Assembly: GCF_000425185.1 (NCBI RefSeq)
Contig: NZ_AULH01000015.1
Location: 94,134-158,133, forward strand
Direction of reading: 5' to 3'
DNA length: 64,000 nucleotides
Source of the DNA: Pleomorphomonas koreensis DSM 23070
GTDB taxonomy: Bacteria; Pseudomonadota; Alphaproteobacteria; Rhizobiales; Pleomorphomonadaceae
The position numbers were made by a program, and so were the translations under genes. Numbering within the stretch: the first letter of the stretch is position 1; each line of letters starts with the position of its first letter. Positions 36,249 to 44,916 of the stretch are shown here, one piece after another. Below the pieces are notes generated by a model. It ran no database searches. It worked only from the letters and a program-made list of their open reading frames with translations, and was not told where the DNA came from.

Positions 36249-37602
36249 TGCTGCTGTCGGTGTAGTCGCCGCCGGCCTCGCTGGCGTCGACGATCTTGTG
36301 CTCGCCGTCGAGTCCGATCTCCACCGAGCGGTTGAGCTTGTAGCCGATGCCGGCCTTCAGCGTCGTCGTCATCACCGTCCGGTCGATGCCGGTGTAGCTC
36401 TCGGCCATCAAGCCGGCGCCGGCCACCACGAAGGCGTTGGGCGCCAGCGCATAGGTGACGGTGACCTCGCCGCTGCGCTTGACGTCGGCCGACGCGCCGG
36501 CCGCCGAGGTCGGCTCGAAGCTGGTGGCGGCGACGGCCGTCAGGCGCAGGAGTTCGCTGACGTCCCAGGCGAGCGACGCCGAGCCGATCAGTCCCGACAC
36601 ATTGGCGAGACCGGATTGGTCGAGCCGCTCGTAGCCATAGCCGAGGGCGATCTCGCCGTTGAGGTCGTCGCGGTTGACGGAGACGCCGACCTTGGCCTCG
36701 CCGCCGACGCCGTTGCGGCTGAGGCCGTCGCCGGCCGCCGGCCGGTCGAAGCGGCGGCCGAAGGCGCCGACCTCGACGAAAGGCTCCAGCACGGCGCCGC
36801 TGTCGAGCGCCAGACGCAGCGAGGAGGACAGCGCCAGATTGTCGAGCGTCGGGTCGCTCTCGTTCACCGTCCGGTCGAGGCCGAGGCCGGTCTTGAGGCC
36901 GATCAGGCCGCCGAATCGCTCGTAGCCGAGCGTGCCGGAGAAGGTGTTGGACTTGCCGTCGCCCGACTGATCGTCACGCAGCGTCCAGCCGGCCGAGGCC
37001 GACAGGCGATCGGCGTCGGTGACGTCGAAGCGGCCGGAGAGCCGCGCCTCGCCCTCGGGCAGCTTCTCGTCGATGCCAGAGATCGAGCGGCGGAAGGCGC
37101 CGGCAACCCGCAGGTCGACGCTGTTGCGCTCCCAGTCGGAGCGAGCCTCCAGCGCGCCGGTCGAGCGGATGAAGGTCTCGTTGCCGTCCAGCGAATGATG
37201 GCGCAGGCCGAGGCCGGTCGAGGTGGTGGCATTGACCACGAAACTGCCGAGCCGGAGGCCGAGCGGCTCGTATTCGGCGCGGGCGTCGGCCTCGCGGGCG
37301 ACGGCCGGCAGGCTCGGCGCCACGGCCGGCAGCTTGGCCGACTGGCTGGGCGGCAGCGGCCGCACGACAGTCCTGAGGTCGGCCGCGTCGAGGCTCGGCC
37401 TGAGCGGCGCGGCAACCACGGCATCGGCGTCGGCGGCCTGTCCGGCCTCGTCGATCAGCGGATCGGTGGCGGCCGGCGTCGCCGAAAGCGTGCTGCGCAG
37501 CTTCGGCACCGCGCCGGTGTCGTCGTCCTCCTGCGCGAACGATGGCGCGGCGAGGAGAACGGACGCCATCGTCAGAGCCATCGCGGTCTGCCGCCGATGC
37601 AC
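36220..37602 (-). CDS. Outer-membrane beta-barrel protein, BBP2-like
   Basis: A 460-residue outer-membrane protein. From the GTG at 37602 (GGAGG 6 bases upstream) there is a signal peptide ending SFAQED, an Ala/Asp-rich segment, and from about residue 115 a barrel of alternating polar/hydrophobic strands, beginning PLGLRLGSFVVNATTSTGLGLRHH and ending with a typical C-terminal strand (SSITATLTFRR). The start of the barrel resembles the putative beta-barrel porin 2 family (BBP2_2), often linked to polysaccharide export or surface structures. Cargo unknown. The frame is open upstream to 37842 but lies antisense to nfeD. Confidence 0.8.
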   Translation of the reverse strand: MHRRQTAMALTMASVLLAAPSFAQEDDDTGAVPKLRSTLSATPAATDPLIDEAGQAADADAVVAAPLRPSLDAADLRTVVRPLPPSQSAKLPAVAPSLPAVAREADARAEYEPLGLRLGSFVVNATTSTGLGLRHHSLDGNETFIRSTGALEARSDWERNSVDLRVAGAFRRSISGIDEKLPEGEARLSGRFDVTDADRLSASAGWTLRDDQSGDGKSNTFSGTLGYERFGGLIGLKTGLGLDRTVNESDPTLDNLALSSSLRLALDSGAVLEPFVEVGAFGRRFDRPAAGDGLSRNGVGGEAKVGVSVNRDDLNGEIALGYGYERLDQSGLANVSGLIGSASLAWDVSELLRLTAVAATSFEPTSAAGASADVKRSGEVTVTYALAPNAFVVAGAGLMAESYTGIDRTVMTTTLKAGIGYKLNRSVEIGLDGEHKIVDASEAGGDYTDSSITATLTFRR

Positions 37603-37672
37603 GCCTTGCCTCCGTCGCCGCACCCACCGCCCCGAGCGGTGTCCAGTGTTGACGAAGGGTAAACGGAACTGG

Positions 37673-38140
37673 TTAACGAGGTGTTTCGCCGCCGGCCGGC
37701 TCGACCAGGAAACGGCCGTTGCGATGGCCGGTGATGCGCACCCGCGCCCCGGCCGGCAGGTCCGGCCCGTCGGCCCGCCAGACGGTGTCGTCGAGGCGGA
37801 TGTGGCCCGAGCCCTCCTCGATCGGCCGGTCGACCACGGCAAGGCGGCCGACCTGCCGCCCCAGCCGGTCGTTGGCGAAGCCGTCGCTCTCCTTGGCCGC
37901 CCGGCCGTAGACGCGCCGGCCGACCAGCACCGCCACCGCCGACAGGACGACGAACAGCACCAGTTGCATCTGCCAGCTCAGCTCAACGGCGAGGGCAATC
38001 AGGCCGACGCCGAGCGCCGCCGCGCCGAACCAGATGAAGAAGGTGCCGGGCGCCACCACCTCGACGCCGGCCAACAGCAGGGCGAGCAGCAGCCAGGACC
38101 ACGGCCCGAGATAGGCGATCAGCGTTTCAAGGAGGCCCAT
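37673..38140 (-). CDS. NfeD family membrane protein
   Basis: Short NfeD-type protein with two to three N-terminal transmembrane helices (about residues 9-70, including the APGTFFIWFG motif) and a C-terminal OB-fold domain (about 85-150, with HIRLDDTVWRADG, the hallmark of the domain). These proteins pair with stomatin/prohibitin-like SPFH proteins to organise membrane microdomains. 155 residues is normal for the short form. It lies 13 bases downstream of its predicted SPFH partner. Confidence 0.92.
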   Translation of the reverse strand: MGLLETLIAYLGPWSWLLLALLLAGVEVVAPGTFFIWFGAAALGVGLIALAVELSWQMQLVLFVVLSAVAVLVGRRVYGRAAKESDGFANDRLGRQVGRLAVVDRPIEEGSGHIRLDDTVWRADGPDLPAGARVRITGHRNGRFLVEPAGGETPR

Positions 38141-38153
38141 GACGATATCCCTC

Positions 38154-39149
38154 TCAGCCGCCGACCGGCGGCACGGCGCCGCGCCGGCGCGGACCGCCGT
38201 CCTGCGGCGCGGCTCCCTGTCCGTCGCCGCCAAAGGCGGCGCGGGCCAGTTCGGCGATGCCGCCGATCGAGCCGATCAGCGCCGACGCCTCCACCGGCAG
38301 CATCAGGATCTTCTGGTTGGGCGAATGGGCGAACTGGGCCAGCGCCTGCGTGTACTTGTCGGCGACAAAATAGTTGAGCGCCTGCACGTCGCCACGCGCC
38401 ACCGCCTCGGAGACCATCGCCGTCGCCTTGGCCTCGGCCTCGGCCAGCCGCTCGCGCGCCTCGGCGTCGCGGAAGGCCGCCTCGCGCCGGCCCTCGGCCT
38501 GCAGCACCTGCGCCTGCTTGTCGCCCTCGGCCTTCAGGATGGCCGACTGGCGCAGGCCCTCGGCCTCGAGGATCTGGGCGCGCTTCTCGCGCTCGGCCTT
38601 CATCTGCCGCGCCATGGAGGCGACGAGGTCGGCCGGCGGATTGATGTCCTTGATCTCGACGCGGGTGATCTTGACGCCCCAGGCCTCGGTCGCCGCGTCG
38701 ACGACGTGCAGCAGGCGGGCGTTGATCTCGTCACGATTGCTGAGCAGGTTGTCGAGGTCCATCGAGCCCATCACCGTGCGGATGTTGGTCATGGTGATGT
38801 TGAGGATGGCCCTCTGGAGGTTGGACACCTCGTAGGCGGCACGCGCCGCGTCGAGCACCTGGAAGAAGGCGACGCCGTCCACGGTGCAGGTGGCGTTGTC
38901 GCGGGTGATGATCTCCTGGCTCGGCACGTCCAGCACCTGCTCCATGCGGTTGAGCTTGGCGCCGATGCGATCGAAGAACGGAACGATCAGGTTGAGGCCG
39001 GGCTGCAGCGTGCGCGTATAGCGGCCGAAGCGCTCGACGGTCCAGTTGTAGCCCTGCGGCACCTGCTTGATGCCGGCGAACACCACGACGACGGCGAACA
39101 GCACCAGCGCGATGACCGCAATGTCACCACCACTCAGAAAGATGTCCAT
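38154..39149 (-). CDS. qmcA: SPFH/band 7 domain protein, QmcA-like
   Basis: Membrane-anchored stomatin/prohibitin homologue with a single N-terminal transmembrane helix (residues 9-27), a band 7 domain (about 28-190, with [24 protein letters not shown] and [20 protein letters not shown]) and a long charged coiled coil (about 190-260, [20 protein letters not shown]). In E. coli QmcA and its partner YbbK/NfeD modulate FtsH-dependent quality control; ftsH is also in this window. 331 residues is normal. Operon with the nfeD gene. Confidence 0.93.
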   Translation of the reverse strand: MDIFLSGGDIAVIALVLFAVVVVFAGIKQVPQGYNWTVERFGRYTRTLQPGLNLIVPFFDRIGAKLNRMEQVLDVPSQEIITRDNATCTVDGVAFFQVLDAARAAYEVSNLQRAILNITMTNIRTVMGSMDLDNLLSNRDEINARLLHVVDAATEAWGVKITRVEIKDINPPADLVASMARQMKAEREKRAQILEAEGLRQSAILKAEGDKQAQVLQAEGRREAAFRDAEARERLAEAEAKATAMVSEAVARGDVQALNYFVADKYTQALAQFAHSPNQKILMLPVEASALIGSIGGIAELARAAFGGDGQGAAPQDGGPRRRGAVPPVGG

Positions 39150-39252
39150 GCGAGCCTCCCCGGAATTGGTCTTGAAGTCTAGGCAGGTACGACGGGAATA
39201 TCAAATGGTTGCTGGCCGGGCGGGCGCGGGGCGGCAGCCGCCGCGCAGCAGA

Positions 39253-39276
39253 CTCCAGCGCCGAACGGCGCTGGAG
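39253..39276 (-). terminator. Hairpin downstream of the second GNAT gene
   Basis: A 10-bp perfect stem (CTCCAGCGCC with GGCGCTGGAG, GAAC loop). No T-run follows on the minus strand, so it may be a factor-dependent terminator or a 3' protective hairpin. Confidence 0.45.
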
Positions 39277-39333
39277 CCAACGACCTGCATTTGGGGCGGG
39301 ATGGCGAGGCAATCGCCGGGGCGACTGCCTGTC

Positions 39334-39864
39334 TCAGGCGGCGACCGTCGCCGGCTCGGCCGGAACGAGACGGCCGGTCGGCCGCAGCACGCCCTCGGCA
39401 CCGGACAGGGCGCCGGGAACCAGTTCCAGGCCGAGGAAGCGGTCGCGCTCGTAGGGACCGGGCATGGCAAGTTCCGCCATGCCGGCCGTCGAGAAGCCGA
39501 AGCGCCGGTAATAGGGCTCGTCGCCGACCAGCACCACGGCGCCATGGCCGGCCTTGCGCGCCCGTTGCAAGGCAAGCCGCATCAGCGCCGCGCCGACGCC
39601 GGCGCCGCGGCAGTCGCCGTCGACGGCCAGCGGGCCAAGCAGCAAGAGCGGCGTGCCGGAGGCGGCGGCCTCGGCGTGCCAGAGCCGCACGCTGCCGACC
39701 AGAAGATCGTCGTCGCGGGCGACCAGCGCCAGCCCCTCGGCGGGAAGCCGACCGACGCGAATCTTCTCCGACGATTTGCGGAAACGGCCCGGCCCGAAGG
39801 CGCGGTCGAGCAGCGTCTCGCGGGCGAACGTGTCACCCGCCTGTTCATCCATGTAGGCGATCAT
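39334..39864 (-). CDS. GNAT family N-acetyltransferase (YhbS-like)
   Basis: Acetyltransferase of the YhbS-like GNAT subgroup with unknown substrate. The N-terminus has RETLLDRAFGPGRFRKSSE, the acetyl-CoA loop is DCRGAGVGAALMRLALQ, followed by VLVGDEPYYRRFGFS, the usual YhbS motif. The ATG at 39864 gives 176 residues; an ATG at 39852 is possible and neither has a strong ribosome-binding site. It lies downstream of the decarboxylase gene on the same strand with an 85-bp gap. Confidence 0.88.
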   Translation of the reverse strand: MIAYMDEQAGDTFARETLLDRAFGPGRFRKSSEKIRVGRLPAEGLALVARDDDLLVGSVRLWHAEAAASGTPLLLLGPLAVDGDCRGAGVGAALMRLALQRARKAGHGAVVLVGDEPYYRRFGFSTAGMAELAMPGPYERDRFLGLELVPGALSGAEGVLRPTGRLVPAEPATVAA

Positions 39865-39949
39865 CGAGGCAACCCCGTCCCCCGCCGCAACCGGCAGGGC
39901 GATGAAGTCACGAAGGGAACCGGTCGGGGGCAAGCCGCCCGGAGCGAAT

Positions 39950-41095
39950 TCAGATCACATAGGACTTCAGCGGCGAGAAGCCGTTGAAGGCCACCGCCGA
40001 ATAGGTCGTGGTATAGGCGCCGGTGCCTTCGATCAGCACCTCGTCGCCGATCTCCAGCGAGATCGGCAGCTCGTAGGGCGTCTTCTCGTAGAGCACGTCG
40101 GCGCTGTCGCAGGTCGGCCCGGCCAGCACGCAGGGCGCGGTGGCGCCGCCGTCGTGGCGGGTGCGGATCGGATAGCGGATCGCCTCCTCCATCGTCTCGG
40201 CGAGGCCGCCGAACTTGCCGATGTCGAGGTAGACCCAGCGCTGCGTGTCGTCGCGGTGCTTTTTGGAGATCAGCACCACCTCGGCCTTGATCATGCCGGC
40301 GCCGCCGACCATGCCGCGGCCCGGCTCGATGATCGTCTCCGGCACGTGGTTGCCGAAGTGGCGGCGCACCGCCTCGTCGATCGAGCGGCCGTAGGCCTCG
40401 GTGGCCGGCACGTCCTTGAGGTAGCGGGTCGGGAAGCCACCGCCGAGGTTGACCATCTTCAACTGGATGCCGCGCTCGGCCAGTTCGGCGAAGATCGCCG
40501 AGGCCGAAGCGAGCGCGCCGTCCCAGGCGTCGAGGTTGCCCTGCTGCGAACCGACGTGGAAGGAGATGCCGTAGGCGGTCAGCCCCGTGCGGTGAGCATG
40601 CTCCAGCACCTCGGCGGCCATCGACGGGTCGCAGCCGAACTTGCGGCTGAGCGGCCACTCGGCGCCGGCGCCGTCGCAGAGGATGCGGCAGAACACCTTG
40701 GCGCCCGGCTTGCCGGCGGCCTCGGCCTGGCGGGCGATCTTGTCCACCTCGGCCTCGCAGTCGACGGCGAACAGGTTGACGCCCAGCTCAAGGGCGCGGG
40801 CGACGTCGCGCTCCTTCTTGATGGTGTTGCCGAAGGAGATGCGGTCGGCGGTGGCGCCGGTGGCCAGCACCATCTCGATCTCCGGAATGGAGGCGCAGTC
40901 GAAGGACGAGCCGAGATCGGCGAGCAGCTGCAGCACCTCCGGCGCCGGATTGGCCTTCACCGCGTAGTAGATGCGGGTGTCGGGCAATGCGTGGCGGAAG
41001 GCATTGAAGTTGTCGGCGATAACGTCGAGATCGACGACGAGGCAGGGGCCTTCGGGTCGTCGGCTGGCAAGGAAGTCGAGAATGCGCGCGGTCAT
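39950..41095 (-). CDS. Ornithine decarboxylase, fold type III (alanine racemase-like)
   Basis: PLP-dependent enzyme making putrescine from ornithine (possibly also cadaverine from lysine), the first polyamine step. The lysine that binds PLP is K47 in YYAVKANP; the phosphate-binding Gly loop is in NLGGGFPTRY, the substrate-binding EPGRGMVGGAG and the dimer-partner Cys-Asp of GPTCDSADVLY are all present. 381 residues matches the short bacterial ODC/DapDC-like group, not the large SpeF. The ATG at 41095 precedes the conserved ARILDFLASRR start. A leader of some 370 bases lies upstream. Confidence 0.93.
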   Translation of the reverse strand: MTARILDFLASRRPEGPCLVVDLDVIADNFNAFRHALPDTRIYYAVKANPAPEVLQLLADLGSSFDCASIPEIEMVLATGATADRISFGNTIKKERDVARALELGVNLFAVDCEAEVDKIARQAEAAGKPGAKVFCRILCDGAGAEWPLSRKFGCDPSMAAEVLEHAHRTGLTAYGISFHVGSQQGNLDAWDGALASASAIFAELAERGIQLKMVNLGGGFPTRYLKDVPATEAYGRSIDEAVRRHFGNHVPETIIEPGRGMVGGAGMIKAEVVLISKKHRDDTQRWVYLDIGKFGGLAETMEEAIRYPIRTRHDGGATAPCVLAGPTCDSADVLYEKTPYELPISLEIGDEVLIEGTGAYTTTYSAVAFNGFSPLKSYVI

Positions 41096-41460
41096 GGCCC
41101 GTTGGCTCCGTCGTCCGAACTTTGCACTCTGAGGGTGAGCAACCCTGCCTCCGCGACCGGTGTGGACCCGGAGCGCGCGAGCGGATGCACCCTCGTCGCT
41201 TCCCGTTGCCGGAAAGCGGCGGATGTCAGTGTCGACCTTGAGTCCTGGAAACCGGCGACGATGCGCCGTGAGAGCCATGACCCCTGGTCGTGCAGCCTTC
41301 GATTGGACGGATGTCTCCAGTCCGCACGTCCGGCAAGGAAGTAGTGCCTCTTCAGTAACGTCGGCGTTTGGAGCGCCGGCAGAGACCAAAAAAGCCCTCT
41401 ACGTCGTTGCTTTAAGTCGCGTCCGCCGCTTGAGAAGCGGCTTAGACCCGGTTTAACTCC
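41096..41460 (-). promoter_or_regulatory. Candidate speF-type leader RNA of the ornithine decarboxylase gene
   Basis: A long, structured 5' region. On the minus strand a hairpin GCCGCTT/AAGCGGC (about 41424-41440) is followed by AGAGGGCTTTTTTTGGTCTC (41400-41381), a region with a T7 run, and the GCCGGCGCTCC/ACGCCGACGTT stretch. Rfam's speF motif lies in just this position upstream of alphaproteobacterial ornithine decarboxylases. I infer the identity from location and length and have not aligned it. The boundaries are approximate. If real, it would couple polyamine or ornithine level to expression. Confidence 0.5.
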
Positions 41461-42116
41461 GGTCACCGGTTGCCCTCGCCGGAACCGCCGTTAGCGGCCC
41501 TAGCGAAACCGGCACGCAACCACAGGCACGTGCGAAATTGGGCAAGGACGCATGTACTCCGCGTTGCCCCCCTCTGCAAGACCTCCGGCCGCGAAAATCC
41601 GTCCATGACGACAATTTCATGCGGTGTGCCCCGGCGGCGACACCTTCGCCGCCGCGGACCGGTGGCGGCAAACGGAGTATCGGCGGGACGGACGAAAACA
41701 TCGTCCCGAAAGCCGGTGCCGGCACCGCCGGCCGGCGCACCCGCCGCCCGTCGCGGCCGGATTCGGATCGCCCGACGGCGGCCGTCGCAACGCTCGCACA
41801 AAGTGCAAAGGGTCGCATTGGCCGGCACATAGTTCAGCGGGAAGAATTCGATTGTCCACTCTAGGGAAACTATTCGTAAAACAGTAGAAAAACGCATGAT
41901 TCGGCATGTCGGAACCGATTTTTCATATTGACGGAACTGAGTGGATTCAGGTCATTAGAGTTAACAGGGCGCGACTGCCGGTTGGCCAATTGCTTGGGCC
42001 GCCACATGGTCGGCCCAAAGCGCTTTCGTCGTCGCGCGACGCGTTCCGGAGGCCACGGGACCGCTTGTGCGTTAACGGCGAAAGGACAGGAAACGTCCTC
42101 AAACTGGCGGCGGACA
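41461..42116. other. 656-bp intergenic region, ornithine decarboxylase / LysR gene
   Basis: No gene is supported; the reading frames here have no protein-like composition. The left half (41461-41830) is GC-rich and should hold the decarboxylase promoter. The right half is AT-rich from about 41840 to 41970, with a TTGACG at 41930-41935 followed by CATTAG about 17 bases later as a weak promoter candidate for the LysR gene. Confidence 0.5.
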
Positions 42117-43073
42117 ATGGATACATTCACACGCATGCGCACCTTCGTGGAGGTCGTCGAAACCGGGGGCTTCTCGGCGGCGGCGCGAAAGCTCGGGCGC
42201 TCCAAGGCGCTGATCTCCAAATATGTGAAGGAGCTTGAGGACGAACTCGGCGCCCGCCTCATGAACCGGACCACGCGCCGCCTGTCGCTGACCGAGCTGG
42301 GGCAGGCCTATTTCCGCGATGCCGGCGAGATCCTGCAACGGGTCGACGACCTCCAGGACATGGTGCGCGAACGCCATGGCGAGCCCACCGGCTTGTTGCG
42401 CGTCGCCGCGCCGCGCACCTTCGGCGATTCGGCGCTCGGCCAGGCGATCATGGACTTCGTGGCCGCCAACCCGGCCATCCGCCTCGACCTCCGGCTCGAC
42501 GACCGCTTCGTCGACCTGATCGACGAGGGCTTCGACTGCGCCATCCGGGTCAGCGAGCTGAGCGATTCCAGCCTGATCGCCCGCAAGCTCGCCGACTACC
42601 GCTTCGCCACCGTGGTGCATCCGGCCGTCATCGCCGCCCACGGCCGGCCGGAGACGCCGGACGACCTGACGCGGCTGCCGTGCATCATCGATTCCAACCT
42701 CCGCAACCGCTTCAACTGGCGCTTCCTCGTCAACGGTGTCAAACAGACGGTGCCGGTGTCCGGCCGCGTCGAGGTGAACTCGCCGTCGGCGGTCCGCCTC
42801 GCCGTGCTGGCCGGCCTCGGCTTCGGCTCGGTGCCCTACAAGATGGTCGAGGACGACGTTGCCGCCGGCCGGCTGGAGATCGTGCTGCCCGATTTCGAGC
42901 TGGGTGCCGCCAGCATCTACGTCGTCTATCCGCACCGCCGGCACCTCTCCGCCAAGATCCGCGCCTTCGTCGACTTCATGGCCGACTGGTTCCAGAAGAA
43001 CGGCGACGAATGCGCCGCGTCGAGCCCGCAGGCGGTTGTCCCGGCACAGCAGGGAATCGGCCTGGCGCGTTGA
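42117..43073 (+). CDS. LysR family transcriptional regulator
   Basis: DNA-binding regulator with an N-terminal winged helix-turn-helix (residues 1-60; VETGGFSAAARKLGRSKALISKYVKELE) and a C-terminal effector-binding domain from about residue 90 (LRVAAPRTFGDSALGQAIMDF). It belongs to the large group related to DsdC/PtxR-like or CrgA-type regulators (AxxFLxVVExGSF, TTRRLSLTELGQAYF). The effector and targets are unknown. 318 residues. It is not obviously divergent from any target: the next genes downstream are DUF1007 and the metal exporter, on the same strand. Confidence 0.93.
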   Translation: MDTFTRMRTFVEVVETGGFSAAARKLGRSKALISKYVKELEDELGARLMNRTTRRLSLTELGQAYFRDAGEILQRVDDLQDMVRERHGEPTGLLRVAAPRTFGDSALGQAIMDFVAANPAIRLDLRLDDRFVDLIDEGFDCAIRVSELSDSSLIARKLADYRFATVVHPAVIAAHGRPETPDDLTRLPCIIDSNLRNRFNWRFLVNGVKQTVPVSGRVEVNSPSAVRLAVLAGLGFGSVPYKMVEDDVAAGRLEIVLPDFELGAASIYVVYPHRRHLSAKIRAFVDFMADWFQKNGDECAASSPQAVVPAQQGIGLAR

Positions 43074-43160
43074 CATCGTGCCGCCTTGTTTGGCAGCGAT
43101 GTGTCGGTGGACGCCGATCGTCGTCGGCCGCCGCCCGCTCCTTGCCGCCGGACGCCGCCC

Positions 43161-43823
43161 GTGACCAACAGTTCCGTTCTCGCCGCCGCTCTCCTTGCCG
43201 CCCTCCTGGCTGCGGCGCCGGCTGCCGCCCACCCGCACGTCTGGGTCGACGCCAAGGCCGAGGTGGTGTTCGACGGCAAGGGCGACATCGTCGCCGTGCG
43301 CAACATCTGGCGCTTCGACGACGCCTATTCGGCCTTCGCCAGCCAAGGCCTCGATACCAACGGCGACGGCAAGCTGTCGGTCGAGGAGCTGAAGCCGCTC
43401 GCCGACATCAACGTCGACTCGCTGAAGGACTACGCCTACTTCACCTTCATCACCGGGGCCGGCGGCGAGGACATCGATTTCGACAAGCCGACCCAATACT
43501 GGTTGCAGGACGACGGCGGCCGGCTGATCCTGTTCTTCACGCTGCCGACCAAGGCGCCGGTGAAGGCGGCCGGGAAAATCCGCCTCGAAATCTACGACCC
43601 CACCTTCTTCGTCGCCTTCCGGATGATCGACGACAAGGACGGCCCGGTGGTGCTCGACGGGGCTCCTGCCGCCTGCGCCGCCAAGGCGTTCCGGCCGCCC
43701 GACCTCGACCCGGCCGCCGCCGCCGCGCTGGCCGCCGTGCCGGCCGACCAGCGGGAACTGCCGGCCGCCCTGCAGATGTTCGCCAACGACCAGACCAACG
43801 GAGCGGACATCACATGCCCCTGA
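43161..43823 (+). CDS. DUF1007 family periplasmic protein
   Basis: Exported protein regularly paired with NicO/RcnA-type nickel-cobalt transporters and presumed to be a periplasmic metal-binding partner. It has a signal peptide ending PAAAHP, the family start HPHVWVDAKAEVVFD with two His near the mature N-terminus, and an EF-hand-like loop LDTNGDGKLSVEEL. 220 residues from the GTG at 43161, chosen because it precedes a normal signal peptide. Its last 10 bases overlap the transporter gene. Confidence 0.9.
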   Translation: MTNSSVLAAALLAALLAAAPAAAHPHVWVDAKAEVVFDGKGDIVAVRNIWRFDDAYSAFASQGLDTNGDGKLSVEELKPLADINVDSLKDYAYFTFITGAGGEDIDFDKPTQYWLQDDGGRLILFFTLPTKAPVKAAGKIRLEIYDPTFFVAFRMIDDKDGPVVLDGAPAACAAKAFRPPDLDPAAAAALAAVPADQRELPAALQMFANDQTNGADITCP

Positions 43824-44911
43824 CCGCCCGCCCCGCGCCGTTCGCCCCCGCCGCGCTGCTTGTCGCCGCCCTGCTTGTCGCCGCCCTGCTTGTCGCCGCG
43901 CCGGCCGTCGCCGCGAACGGCCCGTTCGGCGTCGGCCTGCCGGAGCCGGCCGCCAGCAGCAGCCTGTTGCCGGGCCTCTTCCACGCCATCGCCGCCTGGC
44001 AGGCCAGCTTCTACCGCGACCTGACGGCGACGCTGTCGGCCATGAAGGCCGACGGCAGCGCCGGCCTCTGGCTGATGGCGCTGTCCTTCCTCTACGGCGT
44101 GCTGCACGCCGCCGGCCCCGGCCACGGCAAGGCGGTGATCTCCACCTACGTGCTCGCCAACCGCGAGACGGCCAGGAACGGCGCCCTGCTTGCCATGGTG
44201 TCGGCGCTGGCCCAGGCGGTGACGGCGGTGGCCATGGTGCTGATCGCCGCCGTGCTCCTCGGCGCCACCTCGATTGCCATGACGCGGGCGGCGGCGCTGA
44301 TGGAGGCCGGCTCCTTTGCGCTGATCGCCGCGCTCGGCGTCTGGCTGGTGGTCCGCAAGATCGTCCGGCCGCTCGGCGCCTGGCTTGCCGAGCGCTACGC
44401 CCCCGTTGCGGTGACGGTGGGCGGCGCCCCGGCCGTGGCGACCGTCCGCTTTTCCGCCGCCGTCGACGACGACGGCTGCGGCTACGATCATCGCCGGCTT
44501 GGCCTCAGGCCCGTCCGACCCGGCCACGTCCACGACGCCACCTGCGGCCACGTCCATGCGCCGGCGCCGGAGACGGCCGCCGGCCGCCTCGACTGGAAAA
44601 AGGCGTGGGCCGCCGTGGTCGCCGTCGGCCTCCGGCCCTGCACCGGCGCGCTGATCGTGCTGGTGTTCGCGCTGAGCCAGGGGCTGCTGCTGGCCGGCAT
44701 CGCCGCCGCCTTCGCCATGGCGCTCGGCACCGGCCTCACCGTCGCCGCCCTGACGCTCATCGCCGTCACCACGCGCGGCCTTGCCCTCCGCCTCGCGGCT
44801 GGCGGCGGCGGCGATTTCGCCCGCCGCCTGCACGTTGGCATCGAGGCCGCCGCCGCGCTGATCGTGCTGCTGTTCGGCCTGTTGATGCTCGGCGCCTCGC
44901 TCTGGGGCTGA
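43814..44911 (+). CDS. Nickel/cobalt exporter, NicO/RcnA family
   Basis: Inner-membrane nickel/cobalt efflux permease. It has an N-terminal signal-like segment built on a tandem repeat, then about six transmembrane helices; the first core motif is YGVLHAAGPGHGKAVIS with the conserved His residues in HAAGPGHGK, and the second half has GLRPCTGALIVLVFAL. Between the halves is a His/Asp/Cys-rich cytoplasmic loop (HVHDATCGHVHA), a likely metal-binding element. 365 residues. Coupled to the DUF1007 gene by a 10-base overlap. Confidence 0.93.
   Translation: MPLTARPAPFAPAALLVAALLVAALLVAAPAVAANGPFGVGLPEPAASSSLLPGLFHAIAAWQASFYRDLTATLSAMKADGSAGLWLMALSFLYGVLHAAGPGHGKAVISTYVLANRETARNGALLAMVSALAQAVTAVAMVLIAAVLLGATSIAMTRAAALMEAGSFALIAALGVWLVVRKIVRPLGAWLAERYAPVAVTVGGAPAVATVRFSAAVDDDGCGYDHRRLGLRPVRPGHVHDATCGHVHAPAPETAAGRLDWKKAWAAVVAVGLRPCTGALIVLVFALSQGLLLAGIAAAFAMALGTGLTVAALTLIAVTTRGLALRLAAGGGGDFARRLHVGIEAAAALIVLLFGLLMLGASLWG
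43856..43900 (+). repeat. Three tandem copies of a 15-bp unit in the exporter's signal region
   Basis: CTGCTTGTCGCCGCC is repeated three times, the last copy differing only in its final base. It encodes LLVAA three times in the hydrophobic N-terminal segment. Because 15 is a multiple of three, copy changes would lengthen or shorten the segment without breaking the frame. Confidence 0.9.
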
Positions 44912-44916
44912 TCCCC

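Noticed and set aside
41092..41466. A 124-codon frame in the decarboxylase leader as a possible leader peptide or gene.
   Set aside because: It has no ribosome-binding site and reads like random sequence; it lacks the ornithine- or arginine-codon pattern of a leader peptide.
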